A stretch of DNA of 58,269 nucleotides from a virus: positions 1 to 58,269 of IMG/VR virus record IMGVR_UViG_3300027782_000098; one strand, 5' to 3'. Below, piece by piece: positions 24,011 to 30,796 of the stretch. Under the pieces are notes generated by a model. It did no database searches. It worked only from the letters and a program-made list of their open reading frames with translations, and was not told where the DNA came from. Both the position numbers and the translations under genes were made by a program. Each line of letters opens with the position of its first letter. Position 1 is the stretch's first letter.

Positions 24011-24586
24011 ATGAAAGTAATATTTTTAGACCACGATGGAGTGATATGTTTATCAACCGAGTGGGGAGGTCGGTTTAAGAAGCAAAAAGAATGGGGTGGT
24101 CGTAAATTATCTATGACTAATTCAGAAATGCCATTAGAATACCGTTTTGATAATTTCAATAAAAAGGCTATTAATGTACTTAATGAAATTATAGAAGAAA
24201 CAGGTGCTGAAATTGTTGTATCTTCAGATTGGAAACGATGGGCAAATGTTGAAGAAATGGGAGAATATTACGAATCACAAGGAATCAATAAAAAACCAAT
24301 CTCATTAACACCTAATTTAGGTCAATGTACTTGGTATAATGGTATGACGTGGATTTGGTCTCCAAGATGGGATTTAGAAATGACTCGTGTTATTGAGATT
24401 AAACAATATCTACATGACCATCCTGAAATTACTCATTGGGTTGCAATTGATGATTTAGATATGGGTAAAAATGGTGAGGATTGGAAAGATTGGGGACTTG
24501 ATAATTTTGTATTAACACCAAGAGGAGCTGAAGGTATTAAACAATCAGGGATAAAAGAAAAAGTATTAAAATTTTTAAATGATTAA
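24011..24586 (+). CDS. HAD-superfamily phosphatase, RNA-repair (SAK) type
   Basis: 191 residues. Motif I FLDHDGV (5-11) with the two catalytic Asp, motif II-like VVSSDWK (about 73-79), motif IV-like VAIDDLD (about 144-150). This pattern matches the HAD domain found in 'Swiss army knife' RNA-repair proteins and in phage 5'/3' end-healing enzymes. It could remove 3'-phosphates from cleaved tRNA ahead of ligation. Leaderless-type promoter; its stop codon overlaps the next start by 8 nt. Confidence 0.78.
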   Translation: MKVIFLDHDGVICLSTEWGGRFKKQKEWGGRKLSMTNSEMPLEYRFDNFNKKAINVLNEIIEETGAEIVVSSDWKRWANVEEMGEYYESQGINKKPISLTPNLGQCTWYNGMTWIWSPRWDLEMTRVIEIKQYLHDHPEITHWVAIDDLDMGKNGEDWKDWGLDNFVLTPRGAEGIKQSGIKEKVLKFLND

Positions 24587-24770
24587 TTTTAAAGAAATTT
24601 TAGAAAAAGAAGGACCAATGTTAAAATTTGAGGGTTTGGCACCTGAAGGTTTTGTATTAGTTCATGAAAAAACTTTAGAGGACTTAAAAGAGTTTGAAAC
24701 TTGGAAAAGTTGGAAACACGACGAAATAACCATTAAAGAATTAAATAATAAGAACTTTGATATAAATTAA
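24579..24770 (+). CDS. Small hypothetical protein
   Basis: 63 residues starting MINFKEILEKEGPMLKFEG; acidic, helical C-terminus. Overlaps the HAD gene by 8 nt and is probably translated from the same mRNA. No family recognised. Confidence 0.5.
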   Translation: MINFKEILEKEGPMLKFEGLAPEGFVLVHEKTLEDLKEFETWKSWKHDEITIKELNNKNFDIN

Positions 24771-24807
24771 TTTTTTAGTATATTTAAAGAAAATACTAAC
24801 CGTTAAA

Positions 24808-24924
24808 ATGAGTCACACGAATATCTTTAAGGTAATTCTTAATTTAAATTATATTGACCCAAATGAACCTATTGAGGAGACTCAATCAGAATGGGACGAT
24901 TTCGGAGACATTATAAACTTTTAA
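24808..24924 (+). CDS. Very small hypothetical protein (38 aa)
   Basis: ATG at 24808 preceded by an A-rich leader (CGTTAAA), 38 codons, starting MSHTNIFKVILNLN and ending EWDDFGDIINF. Regular codon use and an acidic, amphipathic sequence suggest a real small gene, but length makes it uncertain. It ends 5 nt before a structured terminator. Confidence 0.4.
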   Translation: MSHTNIFKVILNLNYIDPNEPIEETQSEWDDFGDIINF

Positions 24925-24929
24925 CGCAC

Positions 24930-25015
24930 AATGGTCATGTTGGTGTAGCTGTCTGCAGCGGCGAACGAGTGCTAGCCTCTAGGTAAGAATCCCACCAACC
25001 TCTGACCATTTTTTT
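24930..25015 (+). ncRNA. Branched tRNA-like structured element ending in a T-run
   Basis: Outer stem AATGGTCA (24930-24937) pairs with TGACCATT (25003-25010). Inside it GTTGGTG (24939-24945) pairs with CACCAAC (24993-24999), followed by a GCTG/CAGC arm and a GGTAAGAATCC segment that recalls a T-arm. A T-run follows the outer stem, so the element also works as a terminator. The 61-nt inner part is too short and its T-arm too weak for a normal tRNA; it may be a decayed tRNA captured in a terminator. Confidence 0.45.
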
Positions 25016-25022
25016 ATTTATA
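25015..25022 (+). promoter_or_regulatory. Phage-type promoter box (TTATTTATA)
   Basis: NTATTTATN box 4 nt before the PspC-like ATG, overlapping the T-run of the upstream terminator. Confidence 0.4.
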
Positions 25023-25026
25023 AATT

Positions 25027-25218
25027 ATGAAAAAACTATATAGAACTAACCCATCTGAATTTGCAGGTGTTTGTGGAGGACTTGGAAAATATTTCCAAAT
25101 TGATGACTCAATCATTAGAATTTTATTTATTGTTCTTGCCTTTACACCATTTCCAATTGTAATGTCCTATTTATTGTTATGGTTGGTCATACCAAAAGAA
25201 CCGAAAATATATGAGTAA
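25027..25218 (+). CDS. PspC-domain membrane protein
   Basis: 63 residues. KKLYRTNPSEFAGVCGGLGK, then YFQIDDSIIRILFIVLAF and one or two membrane helices match the PspC domain, which in bacteria senses envelope stress and controls PspA-type responses. A phage copy may blunt or mimic the host envelope-stress signal. Overlaps the next gene by 8 nt. Confidence 0.82.
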   Translation: MKKLYRTNPSEFAGVCGGLGKYFQIDDSIIRILFIVLAFTPFPIVMSYLLLWLVIPKEPKIYE

Positions 25219-25540
25219 AGTATTAGTTAAACGACACATAGCAAAATCAATTTCCTATAGAATAGTAGGAACATTACAAACAGTAATATTAGGATATCTA
25301 TTTACAGGTAGTTTTAAAATAGCATCAACCATAGGGGCCATTGAATTAGGTATTAAACCATTGTTGTATTTTTTACATGAAAGAGTATGGTATAAATGGA
25401 TTAAGTTTGGTATTGTTGGGGACAAACCTAAAAAAGAGGTTGTAGAGACACCTTTAGTGGAATCAACATTATTAACTGGTTTACCTGAAGAAACCCAAAA
25501 TAAAATTAAAAGATTAAGTTATACTAAAAGAACCGACTAA
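25211..25540 (+). CDS. DUF2061 membrane protein
   Basis: 109 residues. VKRHIAKSISYRIVGTLQT, then GYLFTGSFKIASTIGAIELG and YFLHERVWYKW fit the DUF2061 pattern (R-x-I-x-K-x-I-S-Y-R...HERVW), a two-helix membrane protein of unknown function. The C-terminal 35 residues are a soluble tail. Translationally coupled to the PspC gene. Confidence 0.78.
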   Translation: MSKVLVKRHIAKSISYRIVGTLQTVILGYLFTGSFKIASTIGAIELGIKPLLYFLHERVWYKWIKFGIVGDKPKKEVVETPLVESTLLTGLPEETQNKIKRLSYTKRTD

Positions 25541-25556
25541 CCGTCGGTTTTTTTTA
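25531..25556 (+). terminator. Rho-independent terminator
   Basis: AACCGAC/GTCGGTT stem with a 5-nt loop and an eight-T run, overlapping the stop of the DUF2061 gene. Confidence 0.82.
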
Positions 25557-25567
25557 TTTAAAACAAA

Positions 25568-25576
25568 GTATTTATG
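25568..25576 (+). promoter_or_regulatory. Phage-type promoter box (GTATTTATG)
   Basis: NTATTTATN box; the ATG at 25574 lies inside it, so translation more likely begins at the in-frame ATG at 25580. Confidence 0.45.
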
Positions 25577-25579
25577 TTT

Positions 25580-26719
25580 ATGAGTATAGTACGAAGAATA
25601 AACGAAACATATGATGTTATTTCTAATATAAACGAAGAATTTAAAAAAGACGTTATATTAGAAGCAGATGATGTTTACGATAATGTAGATTTTAAAGACA
25701 GAGTTGTAGGGTCTTCTACACCATCTAAAGATAATATCAATATAAGTTTATTACAAGATATTCAAACCGCAGCAAAAGAGGCTGGCGTTAAAGTAGACAT
25801 TACCACAGCGGTTAGTGGTCACGATAAAGGTACAAGACATGAATCAGGTAATGCCGTTGATATTGCAATTATAAATGGTAAGGCTGTTAGTTCTTCAAAT
25901 AGAACAGACGCCGAAAAACTTGTAAATGCATTAGTGTCTATGGGATACACTAAAAATGTTGAATCAGGTAATGAAAAGGCGGTTTTAACCTTTGGGTTTC
26001 CAGGTCACGATAACCATGTTCATGTATCAAATAAAGGTAATTCAACGTCAACACCTCAACAATCATCAACAAAAAGTACAACTACTAATAATTCTAGTGA
26101 CGAAGGAGAATCAACATCAGATTACGATAATAAAGGAGCGGTTGATTTTGCAAGACAAGTTGGGGGTGAGTTGTTAAAAGCTTACGGTATTAAAGAAGAA
26201 AGAATTTATTCTAGTTTTGGACATAACCCACAATCAAGACATGGTTCAATTGTAATTCCAAAAGAAAATAATTCAAAAATTAAAAGCCCTGTTGATGGTA
26301 TAATAAGCGGTACAATTTATAATTCAAGTTGTGACAATCAAATTGTAATTAAATTTGATAATGAAGGTGAAATTAGTTATTTAGAATATTGCGGAATAAG
26401 CTCACCTTATGTTAGAAACGGTGAACGTGTTAGTAAAGGAACAACTTTAGGTTCAACAGACTCAGATGTTCGAGTAAATCAATATAATTCAACTAGAGAT
26501 AGAGAACACATCAATACCGACAGAGAAAAAAAATTAAAAGAAAAATCTAAAAAAGATAAAGGTGGGGACAAAGACAAAAAACAAGATATGGATTTGTCAG
26601 GTAAAAATGAATATTCTAAACTTCTAATTAAAGGATACCGAGATTTTAAAAATTCATTTAAAAGAAAAGACCCAAAGAAAATAAAAGAAGATATTGATAG
26701 AATCAAAAAGTTATTATAA
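25580..26719 (+). CDS. Two-domain cell-wall peptidase (M15-like plus M23-like)
   Basis: 379 residues. Residues about 55-150 form an M15/VanY-type zinc peptidase: GTRHESGNAVDIAI (His and Asp ligands) and GHDNHVHVS (final His-x-His). After a Ser/Thr linker, residues about 215-310 resemble a peptidase M23 beta-fold (HGSIVIPKENNSKIKSPVDG, then YVRNGERVSKGTTLG). In this second domain the metal ligands look incomplete, so it may only bind peptidoglycan. The Lys-rich C-terminus may bind DNA or wall polymers. Probably lysis or virion-entry enzyme; no signal peptide. Confidence 0.75.
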   Translation: MSIVRRINETYDVISNINEEFKKDVILEADDVYDNVDFKDRVVGSSTPSKDNINISLLQDIQTAAKEAGVKVDITTAVSGHDKGTRHESGNAVDIAIINGKAVSSSNRTDAEKLVNALVSMGYTKNVESGNEKAVLTFGFPGHDNHVHVSNKGNSTSTPQQSSTKSTTTNNSSDEGESTSDYDNKGAVDFARQVGGELLKAYGIKEERIYSSFGHNPQSRHGSIVIPKENNSKIKSPVDGIISGTIYNSSCDNQIVIKFDNEGEISYLEYCGISSPYVRNGERVSKGTTLGSTDSDVRVNQYNSTRDREHINTDREKKLKEKSKKDKGGDKDKKQDMDLSGKNEYSKLLIKGYRDFKNSFKRKDPKKIKEDIDRIKKLL

Positions 26720-26721
26720 CA

Positions 26722-26749
26722 AAAAAACCCATCATAAGATGGGTTTTTT
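26722..26749. terminator. Bidirectional terminator
   Basis: AAAAACCCATC/GATGGGTTTTT stem between convergent genes, with T-runs on both strands. Confidence 0.85.
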
Positions 26750-26768
26750 ATTTTACAGGAAGTTATAA

Positions 26769-26945
26769 TTATTTAACTTCTTCAAGTTTAACTGTGTCCG
26801 CTGAGATTTTAGCAGTTGTTGAATCTGCTGATACTGCTGTTGAGTCGATTGATACTGCTGTTGAGTCTGTTTTAACTTCAGTTGAAGTTCCGTTTCCACA
26901 TGATGCTAATGCTACGATTGCAAATAATGCTACGATTTGTTTCAT
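26769..26945 (-). CDS. Small lipoprotein (58 aa)
   Basis: Starts MKQIVALFAIVALASCGNG: a short signal peptide with lipobox LASC (Cys16) followed by the G-N segment often seen in Bacteroidota surface lipoproteins. The mature part consists of SIDSTAVSADSTTAK-type Ser/Thr/Asp repeats. Probably lipid-anchored in the infected cell's outer membrane; superinfection exclusion is one option. Own promoter and terminator. Confidence 0.78.
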   Translation of the reverse strand: MKQIVALFAIVALASCGNGTSTEVKTDSTAVSIDSTAVSADSTTAKISADTVKLEEVK

Positions 26946-26997
26946 AATTGTTTTGTTTGTTTTTTTTATAAATTTAATTGTTAATTTCGGTGAATTA

Positions 26998-27028
26998 TAA
27001 ATATAAGATACTTTTGTGTTTTGTCAAA
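26998..27028 (-). promoter_or_regulatory. Host-type promoter of the lipoprotein gene
   Basis: On the minus strand TTTG (27028-27025), 19 bp, TATATTTA (27005-26998), about 52 nt upstream of the lipoprotein ATG. Confidence 0.55.
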
Positions 27029-27042
27029 TTAATTTAAGGGAT

Positions 27043-27453
27043 TTATACCGTATGCTCAATTTGAACTCTGATACAATTTTGAGGTAAGTGATTGATGTGA
27101 CGGTAGTTATTAATGTACCCCATCATATTACCACTACCAATTGCATTTGCTGAGTGTACCACAACATCTACAACAGGTTGACCGTCCATCCATTGTTCTA
27201 CCAACCATTTAGTACAATCCATTCCTGTTTTTTCGGTAATGTTATCATAGTTCAATTCGTAGTTGTGGTAAACATTTTTATGCCATTCTTTCATGGCAGT
27301 ATCTCCCAAATCATGGTCTAAAGAAATCATATTAATGTTCTCTAACCCAATCTCGGTAATTTTTTCCACAAACTCATCGTAAGAACGAACAATAACCCAT
27401 TGGTCCTTTTCTACAGGAGTTCTTACGTCGTCTAAATATATTCTTTTTTTCAT
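27043..27453 (-). CDS. Cyclic-phosphate processing receiver-domain protein (cREC_REC)
   Basis: 136 residues from the ATG at 27453 (an upstream in-frame ATG at 27483 adds ten atypical residues). RIYLDDVRTP at the start, SLDHDLGD (about 64-71), DCTKWLVEQW and VVVHSANAIGSGNMMGYINN match the family linked to RNA 2',3'-cyclic phosphate processing in RNA-repair gene clusters. Role in tRNA repair is inferred from the family and from the kinase and ligase elsewhere in the window. Confidence 0.75.
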   Translation of the reverse strand: MKKRIYLDDVRTPVEKDQWVIVRSYDEFVEKITEIGLENINMISLDHDLGDTAMKEWHKNVYHNYELNYDNITEKTGMDCTKWLVEQWMDGQPVVDVVVHSANAIGSGNMMGYINNYRHINHLPQNCIRVQIEHTV

Positions 27454-27499
27454 ACTATAATTCTTTTTACTAATTCTTTTCAAAACACAATTTTAATAA

Positions 27500-28000
27500 T
27501 TAATTACCAACTTTCCAAGCGAAGTTTAAAATCTTTCTTTTTTTAGTTGCATCTTCAGTGTTACCAATTACAACACCATCTTTAATTGTAAATGCATGTC
27601 TATTAACACACATTACATAAGTCCCTTTTGGGTATTTTTTAATAAAGGTACCTACAGTCATTTTACGATTAACTTTTTCACCTTTTACAGTAACCGTGTA
27701 ATCAAGGGTGTTAAAAGATGAGTATTCAACTGGTCTGCCCATTTGTTTACAACATTTACGACCAATACGAGTACGGTCTTTTGCAAATTTATTCATACCA
27801 GGGATGAATCCAAAAGTACCTTGTTTTGGTTTACGTCCAAATTTATCGGCAACAAATTTATGCGCTTTGTCATAATCAATCTCAAATGCCGATGCAATTG
27901 CACGAACAACACAATCATTAGTTTCACTTTTGGCAATCGCAGATTCACTATAACCTTTAATCGCCTCTGATGTCTTACAATATGGTAGTTGATTTTTCAT
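27500..28000 (-). CDS. Papain-like cysteine peptidase-like protein
   Basis: 166 residues. NDCVVRAIASAFEIDYDKAH (about 28-47) provides a candidate catalytic Cys at the start of a helix; VNRHAFTIKDGVVIGN (about 132-147) provides a His and a following Asp/Asn. This Cys...His...Asp/Asn order occurs in papain-like phage proteins and C39-type domains. Substrate unknown. Leaderless-type promoter. Confidence 0.6.
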   Translation of the reverse strand: MKNQLPYCKTSEAIKGYSESAIAKSETNDCVVRAIASAFEIDYDKAHKFVADKFGRKPKQGTFGFIPGMNKFAKDRTRIGRKCCKQMGRPVEYSSFNTLDYTVTVKGEKVNRKMTVGTFIKKYPKGTYVMCVNRHAFTIKDGVVIGNTEDATKKRKILNFAWKVGN

Positions 28001-28004
28001 AGAA

Positions 28005-28035
28005 CAAATATACTGATAATATTTGAGTTGGCAAA
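28005..28035 (-). promoter_or_regulatory. Host-type promoter, box 4 nt before ATG
   Basis: Minus strand TTTG (28035-28032), 19 bp, TATATTTG (28012-28005), 4 nt before the ATG at 28000. Full consensus. Confidence 0.72.
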
Positions 28036-28045
28036 ATAAAATGTG

Positions 28046-28131
28046 CGGAAAGTGAGGGGCTCGAACCCTCGCGACTTTGACATCCTACCTGTTTAGCAAA
28101 CAGGCCCCTTCACCAACTTGGGTAACTTTCC
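28046..28131 (-). tRNA. tRNA-Ser(GCT)
   Basis: Acceptor GGAAAGT/ACTTTCC, long variable arm, anticodon stem CCTGT/ACAGG with loop TTGCTAA. CCA not encoded. It abuts the methyltransferase stop codon. Confidence 0.93.
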
Positions 28132-28709
28132 TATTTTTTAAAATACCAGGTCGCAAACTTTTCTTCCGTGGTATTAATTTTATATCCTTTATTGTTTGCA
28201 AATTCAATAACTGCTGAATTTACACCATACTTTCCAAGATATAAATTTTCATAATAAACATCAACATTCTTATCATCATCAGGTTTAAAGTTATCTAACC
28301 AATCATGACCTGAGAATAGTCCTCCTTTTTTTAATTTTGACCACCAACATTCAAGGTCTTTTTTAACTTCAAGATATGAATGATTTCCGTCAATATATAT
28401 AAAATCAAAATGTTCGTCAGGAAAGAATTTTGATGCAATATCCGATTTATTTTTAACAACTAAAACTCTATCGTCAAATTCCTTAATATTTTCTTTAAAC
28501 ACTGAAAACACTTCATTGAAATTTTTAAAGTTACATGGTTCATTATAATTATGAATTTCTTGATTATCCCAATAATCAACACACACCAGTTTACCGTCCC
28601 AATTTTTTAAAATATTACAAGCGTTTTCGCCGTATTCTACTCCAATTTCAACACCAATATTATACCCATTAGTTTTTAAAAATAATGGTAATTCATTTCT
28701 GTGTTTCAT
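28131..28709 (-). CDS. Class I SAM-dependent methyltransferase
   Basis: 192 residues. Motif I IGVEIGVEYGENA (about 18-30), an acidic end to strand 2 (VCVDYWD), and FDFIYIDGNHSYLEVKKDL (about 101-119) match the Methyltransf_24-like group. These act on small molecules or sugars more often than DNA; substrate not inferable. It lies inside the tRNA array, so tRNA methylation is possible but not supported by a motif. Confidence 0.78.
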   Translation of the reverse strand: MKHRNELPLFLKTNGYNIGVEIGVEYGENACNILKNWDGKLVCVDYWDNQEIHNYNEPCNFKNFNEVFSVFKENIKEFDDRVLVVKNKSDIASKFFPDEHFDFIYIDGNHSYLEVKKDLECWWSKLKKGGLFSGHDWLDNFKPDDDKNVDVYYENLYLGKYGVNSAVIEFANNKGYKINTTEEKFATWYFKK

Positions 28710-29023
28710 TATAACATTTGTGATATCATATAAGATAATTTATATCCTGTAAACGCACCCAATGCAGATGGGATTGGGAATACAATTAACTTACCTAAAT
28801 GTGTAACATATTTTGGTCGGTTAACAATCCTACCCATAAATAAATAATATGTTATATAACCAAGTAATACACCAATATCAATACGAGTTGAAATAAAAAC
28901 TACAAGTATTGCACCCAAAAAACCAAAAATAAAATTATCTCGAACACCCTCCCAAATTTCAGAAGTTGTGGCATCTTTATACTCTTTAACAATTTTTTTA
29001 ATTGTAACCTTTTCATTTTTCAT
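28709..29023 (-). CDS. Small membrane protein
   Basis: 104 residues starting MKNEKVTIKKIVKEY. Two or three hydrophobic segments: FGFLGAILVVFISTRI, GVLLGYITYYLFMG and VFPIPSALGAFTGYKLSYM. Longer upstream reading would cross the tRNA-Ile gene and is rejected. Function unknown; last nucleotide shared with the methyltransferase start. Confidence 0.65.
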   Translation of the reverse strand: MKNEKVTIKKIVKEYKDATTSEIWEGVRDNFIFGFLGAILVVFISTRIDIGVLLGYITYYLFMGRIVNRPKYVTHLGKLIVFPIPSALGAFTGYKLSYMISQML

Positions 29024-29037
29024 AATCATTTTTTTTG

Positions 29038-29111
29038 TCGGAAAGGAAGGAATTGAACCTTCGACCTTTTGTGTATAAGACAACTGCTCTCACCACCTGA
29101 GCTACATTCCG
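29038..29111 (-). tRNA. tRNA-Ile(TAT)
   Basis: Acceptor CGGAATG/CTTTCCG (one mismatch), D-arm GCTC/GAGC, anticodon loop CTTATAC. Reads AUA, a frequent codon in AT-rich DNA. Confidence 0.88.
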
Positions 29112-29120
29112 TTTAAATAT

Positions 29121-29156
29121 AAAAAAAATCCCCCTGATTTTCAACTCAGAGGGATT
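29121..29156 (-). terminator. Rho-independent terminator
   Basis: AATCCCTCTGA/TCAGGGGGATT stem on the minus strand followed by eight T; ends the ferritin-like gene transcript. Confidence 0.85.
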
Positions 29157-29179
29157 ATTAATAATAATAAATTTTAATA

Positions 29180-29638
29180 TTATTTTAAGAACCTTAATTT
29201 ATATAACGTACTATAAATTAATTCTTGAATTGTGTCAATTTGATTTTGGATAAAAGATTCTTTAACTGCTTTTCTGTTTTTTTCAATATTATCATCTAAC
29301 CCTTTAAAGTAAGATATCAGTTGTTCTGTTGATTTATAATCAACCATTTTGATGGTTTTATAACCAGTCAATAAATCGTGTTTTCCTTGGAAACTTTCAA
29401 CGATTCCGTCTATCAATTCACCTATCTCTTCATAATATCCACCTAACGCCATATGCTCAGCAAATGATGATTGTGATTTTGTTTGCCAATGAAATACATG
29501 AACTTGACTTCTTGAGTGAAGTAAAGTTGAAATCATATCAACAATATCAGCTGTTTCGGTTGACCCTTTTTTCTCAGCTTCATTCAATTGTATTACTTTA
29601 AACAATTGTTCTTTTGTTAGCGTTACTCTTTTTTCCAT
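29180..29638 (-). CDS. Ferritin/Dps-like four-helix protein
   Basis: 152 residues from the ATG at 29638. LLHSRSQVHVFHWQTKSQS, then AEHMALGGYYEEIGELIDG give the HxW...H...YE...E..D pattern of Dps/ferritin-like helices, as in the phage protein group annotated DUF5856. In Dps proteins this site binds iron and protects DNA; here metal binding is plausible. Upstream in-frame codons lie in the tRNA-Met gene and are rejected. Confidence 0.68.
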   Translation of the reverse strand: MEKRVTLTKEQLFKVIQLNEAEKKGSTETADIVDMISTLLHSRSQVHVFHWQTKSQSSFAEHMALGGYYEEIGELIDGIVESFQGKHDLLTGYKTIKMVDYKSTEQLISYFKGLDDNIEKNRKAVKESFIQNQIDTIQELIYSTLYKLRFLK

Positions 29639-29641
29639 GTC

Positions 29642-29650
29642 AATAAATAT
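29642..29650 (-). promoter_or_regulatory. Phage-type promoter box (ATATTTATT)
   Basis: NTATTTATN box 3 nt upstream of the ferritin-like ATG. Confidence 0.45.
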
Positions 29651-29667
29651 ACAAGTATTTGGAAATG

Positions 29668-29739
29668 TTGTGATGGAAGGAATTGAACCTTCGACTTCTT
29701 GGATATGAATCAAGTGTTCTACCACTGAACTACATCACA
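29668..29739 (-). tRNA. tRNA-Met or Ile2 (CAT)
   Basis: Acceptor TGTGATG/CATCACA, D-arm GTTC/GAAC, anticodon loop TTCATAT. Whether it is elongator Met or lysidine-modified Ile cannot be decided by eye; tRNA-Ile(TAT) already reads AUA. Confidence 0.85.
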
Positions 29740-29744
29740 ATATG

Positions 29745-29816
29745 TGGTTTTGGAAGGATTCGAACCCTCACTCTGAAATCCGTAGTTTCATGTGCTGTCC
29801 ATTACACCACAAAACC
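29745..29816 (-). tRNA. tRNA-Arg(ACG)
   Basis: Acceptor GGTTTTG/CAAAACC, anticodon stem TGAAA/TTTCA with loop CTACGGA. Reads CGN after A34 deamination. Confidence 0.92.
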
Positions 29817-29819
29817 ATT

Positions 29820-29892
29820 GTTGCCCCTCAAGGATTCGAACCTCAACCGTCTGGACCAAAACCAGATGTCCTGCCGTTAGACGAAAGGGCAA
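29820..29892 (-). tRNA. tRNA-Gln(TTG)
   Basis: Acceptor TTGCCCT/GGGGCAA, anticodon stem TCTGG/CCAGA with loop TTTTGGT. Confidence 0.92.
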
Positions 29893-29897
29893 TTTAG

Positions 29898-29978
29898 TGG
29901 GAGTAGTAGGACTCGAACCTACGAACTCTTAGAGGGCTGATTTACAGTCAGCTGCACTTGCCGCTATGCGATACTCCC
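29898..29978 (-). tRNA. tRNA-Tyr(GTA)
   Basis: Acceptor GGGAGTA/TACTCCC, anticodon stem GCTGA/TCAGC with loop CTGTAAA, long variable arm. Confidence 0.93.
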
Positions 29979-30109
29979 AAATAAGGAAAAGAGAAGATGG
30001 TTCAGTGGACATCTCTTTTTACAATTAGCGTTACTCTGACAGTTAAAACTCCCCCATAACTACGAACTACTGACACGTTAACGTTACGGACTTCCCTAAT
30101 CAACCTTAG
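29979..30109 (-). repeat. Structured tRNA spacer closed by an inverted repeat
   Basis: 131 nt between tRNA-Tyr and tRNA-Trp. Ends pair (TAAGG at 29982, CCTTA at 30104), an 8-bp hairpin AAAAGAGA/TCTCTTTT lies near the left end, and ACGTTAACGT is palindromic. No gene seen. Confidence 0.45.
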
Positions 30110-30182
30110 CACGCCTGAGAGGACTCGAACCTCTGACTCCTAGTTTTGGAGACTAGAGCTCTACCAACTGAGCTACAGACGT
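30110..30182 (-). tRNA. tRNA-Trp(CCA)
   Basis: Acceptor ACGTCTG/CAGGCGT, anticodon stem CTAGT/ACTAG with loop CTCCAAA. Confidence 0.93.
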
Positions 30183-30191
30183 GTATTATTG

Positions 30192-30263
30192 AGGTCGGTA
30201 TAGGAATTGAACCTATGTTGATAGTTTTGCAGACTATCGCCTAAACCACTCGGCCAACCGACC
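30192..30263 (-). tRNA. tRNA-Cys(GCA)
   Basis: Acceptor GGTCGGT/ACCGACC, anticodon stem ATAGT/ACTAT with loop CTGCAAA. Confidence 0.93.
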
Positions 30264-30268
30264 TTTTA

Positions 30269-30345
30269 GTGTCCCCGATGGGTCTCGAACCCATGACCCC
30301 TAAATTAAAAGTTTAGTGCTCTAAACCAACTGAGCTACGAAGACA
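30269..30345 (-). tRNA. tRNA-Lys(TTT)
   Basis: Acceptor TGTCTTC/GGGGACA with G-U pairs, anticodon stem CTAAA/TTTAG with loop CTTTTAA. Confidence 0.92.
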
Positions 30346-30349
30346 TTAA

Positions 30350-30425
30350 GTTGTCACAGATGGACTCGAACCATCGACCTTCTCGGTATCAGCGAGATGC
30401 TCTAACCAACTGAGCTATGAGACAA
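30350..30425 (-). tRNA. tRNA-Ile(GAT)
   Basis: Acceptor TTGTCTC/GTGACAA (one mismatch), anticodon stem TCTCG/CGAGA with loop CTGATAC. Confidence 0.9.
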
Positions 30426-30498
30426 TAAAAAGTAAAGTATGACGTATGCTCGTCCTGTAGTTGTTTCCATCCGCGGACTCACGGTTCTCTTTACTTGG
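30426..30498 (-). repeat. Structured tRNA spacer closed by an 8-bp inverted repeat
   Basis: AAGTAAAG (30430-30437) pairs exactly with CTTTACTT (30489-30496), spanning nearly the whole 73-nt spacer between tRNA-Ile and tRNA-Ser. Inside, GACG/CGTC forms a small hairpin. Confidence 0.5.
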
Positions 30499-30586
30499 CG
30501 GTGAGAGTAGGATTCGAACCCACGGTACCCTTTCAGGTACTTCGGTTTTCAAGACCGACGCAATCGACCAACTCTGCCATCTCACC
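30499..30586 (-). tRNA. tRNA-Ser(TGA)
   Basis: Acceptor GGTGAGA/TCTCACC, anticodon CGGT/ACCG stem with loop CTTGAAA, long variable arm. Confidence 0.93.
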
Positions 30587-30721
30587 ATAATATAGTGTTT
30601 TGGTCAACCACTCGCATCCCACCAATTTATTGTATCAAACTTTCTGTAGTGCAAACGATTAACTCTCCTACTACTCATTTTCAACTCACTTGCCTAAGCC
30701 TTGTCCGTTGTAAACACTTTT
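30587..30721 (-). repeat. Structured tRNA spacer closed by an inverted repeat
   Basis: AGTGTTT (30594-30600) pairs with AAACACT (30712-30718), again spanning almost the whole spacer. No gene seen. Confidence 0.45.
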
Positions 30722-30796
30722 GGGTAACTAACGGGAATCGAACCCGTGACACCTTGAACCACAATCAAGTGCTCTGCCAACTGAGCTATAGCTACC
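30722..30796 (-). tRNA. tRNA-His(GTG)
   Basis: Acceptor GGTAGCT/AGTTACC, anticodon stem CTTGA/TCAAG with loop TTGTGGT, C discriminator as in His tRNAs. Confidence 0.93.

Noticed and set aside
24942-25000. Canonical tRNA at the 24930-25015 element
   Set aside because: Only 61 nt between acceptor arms, 4-nt D-loop, no proper anticodon loop and a broken T-stem.
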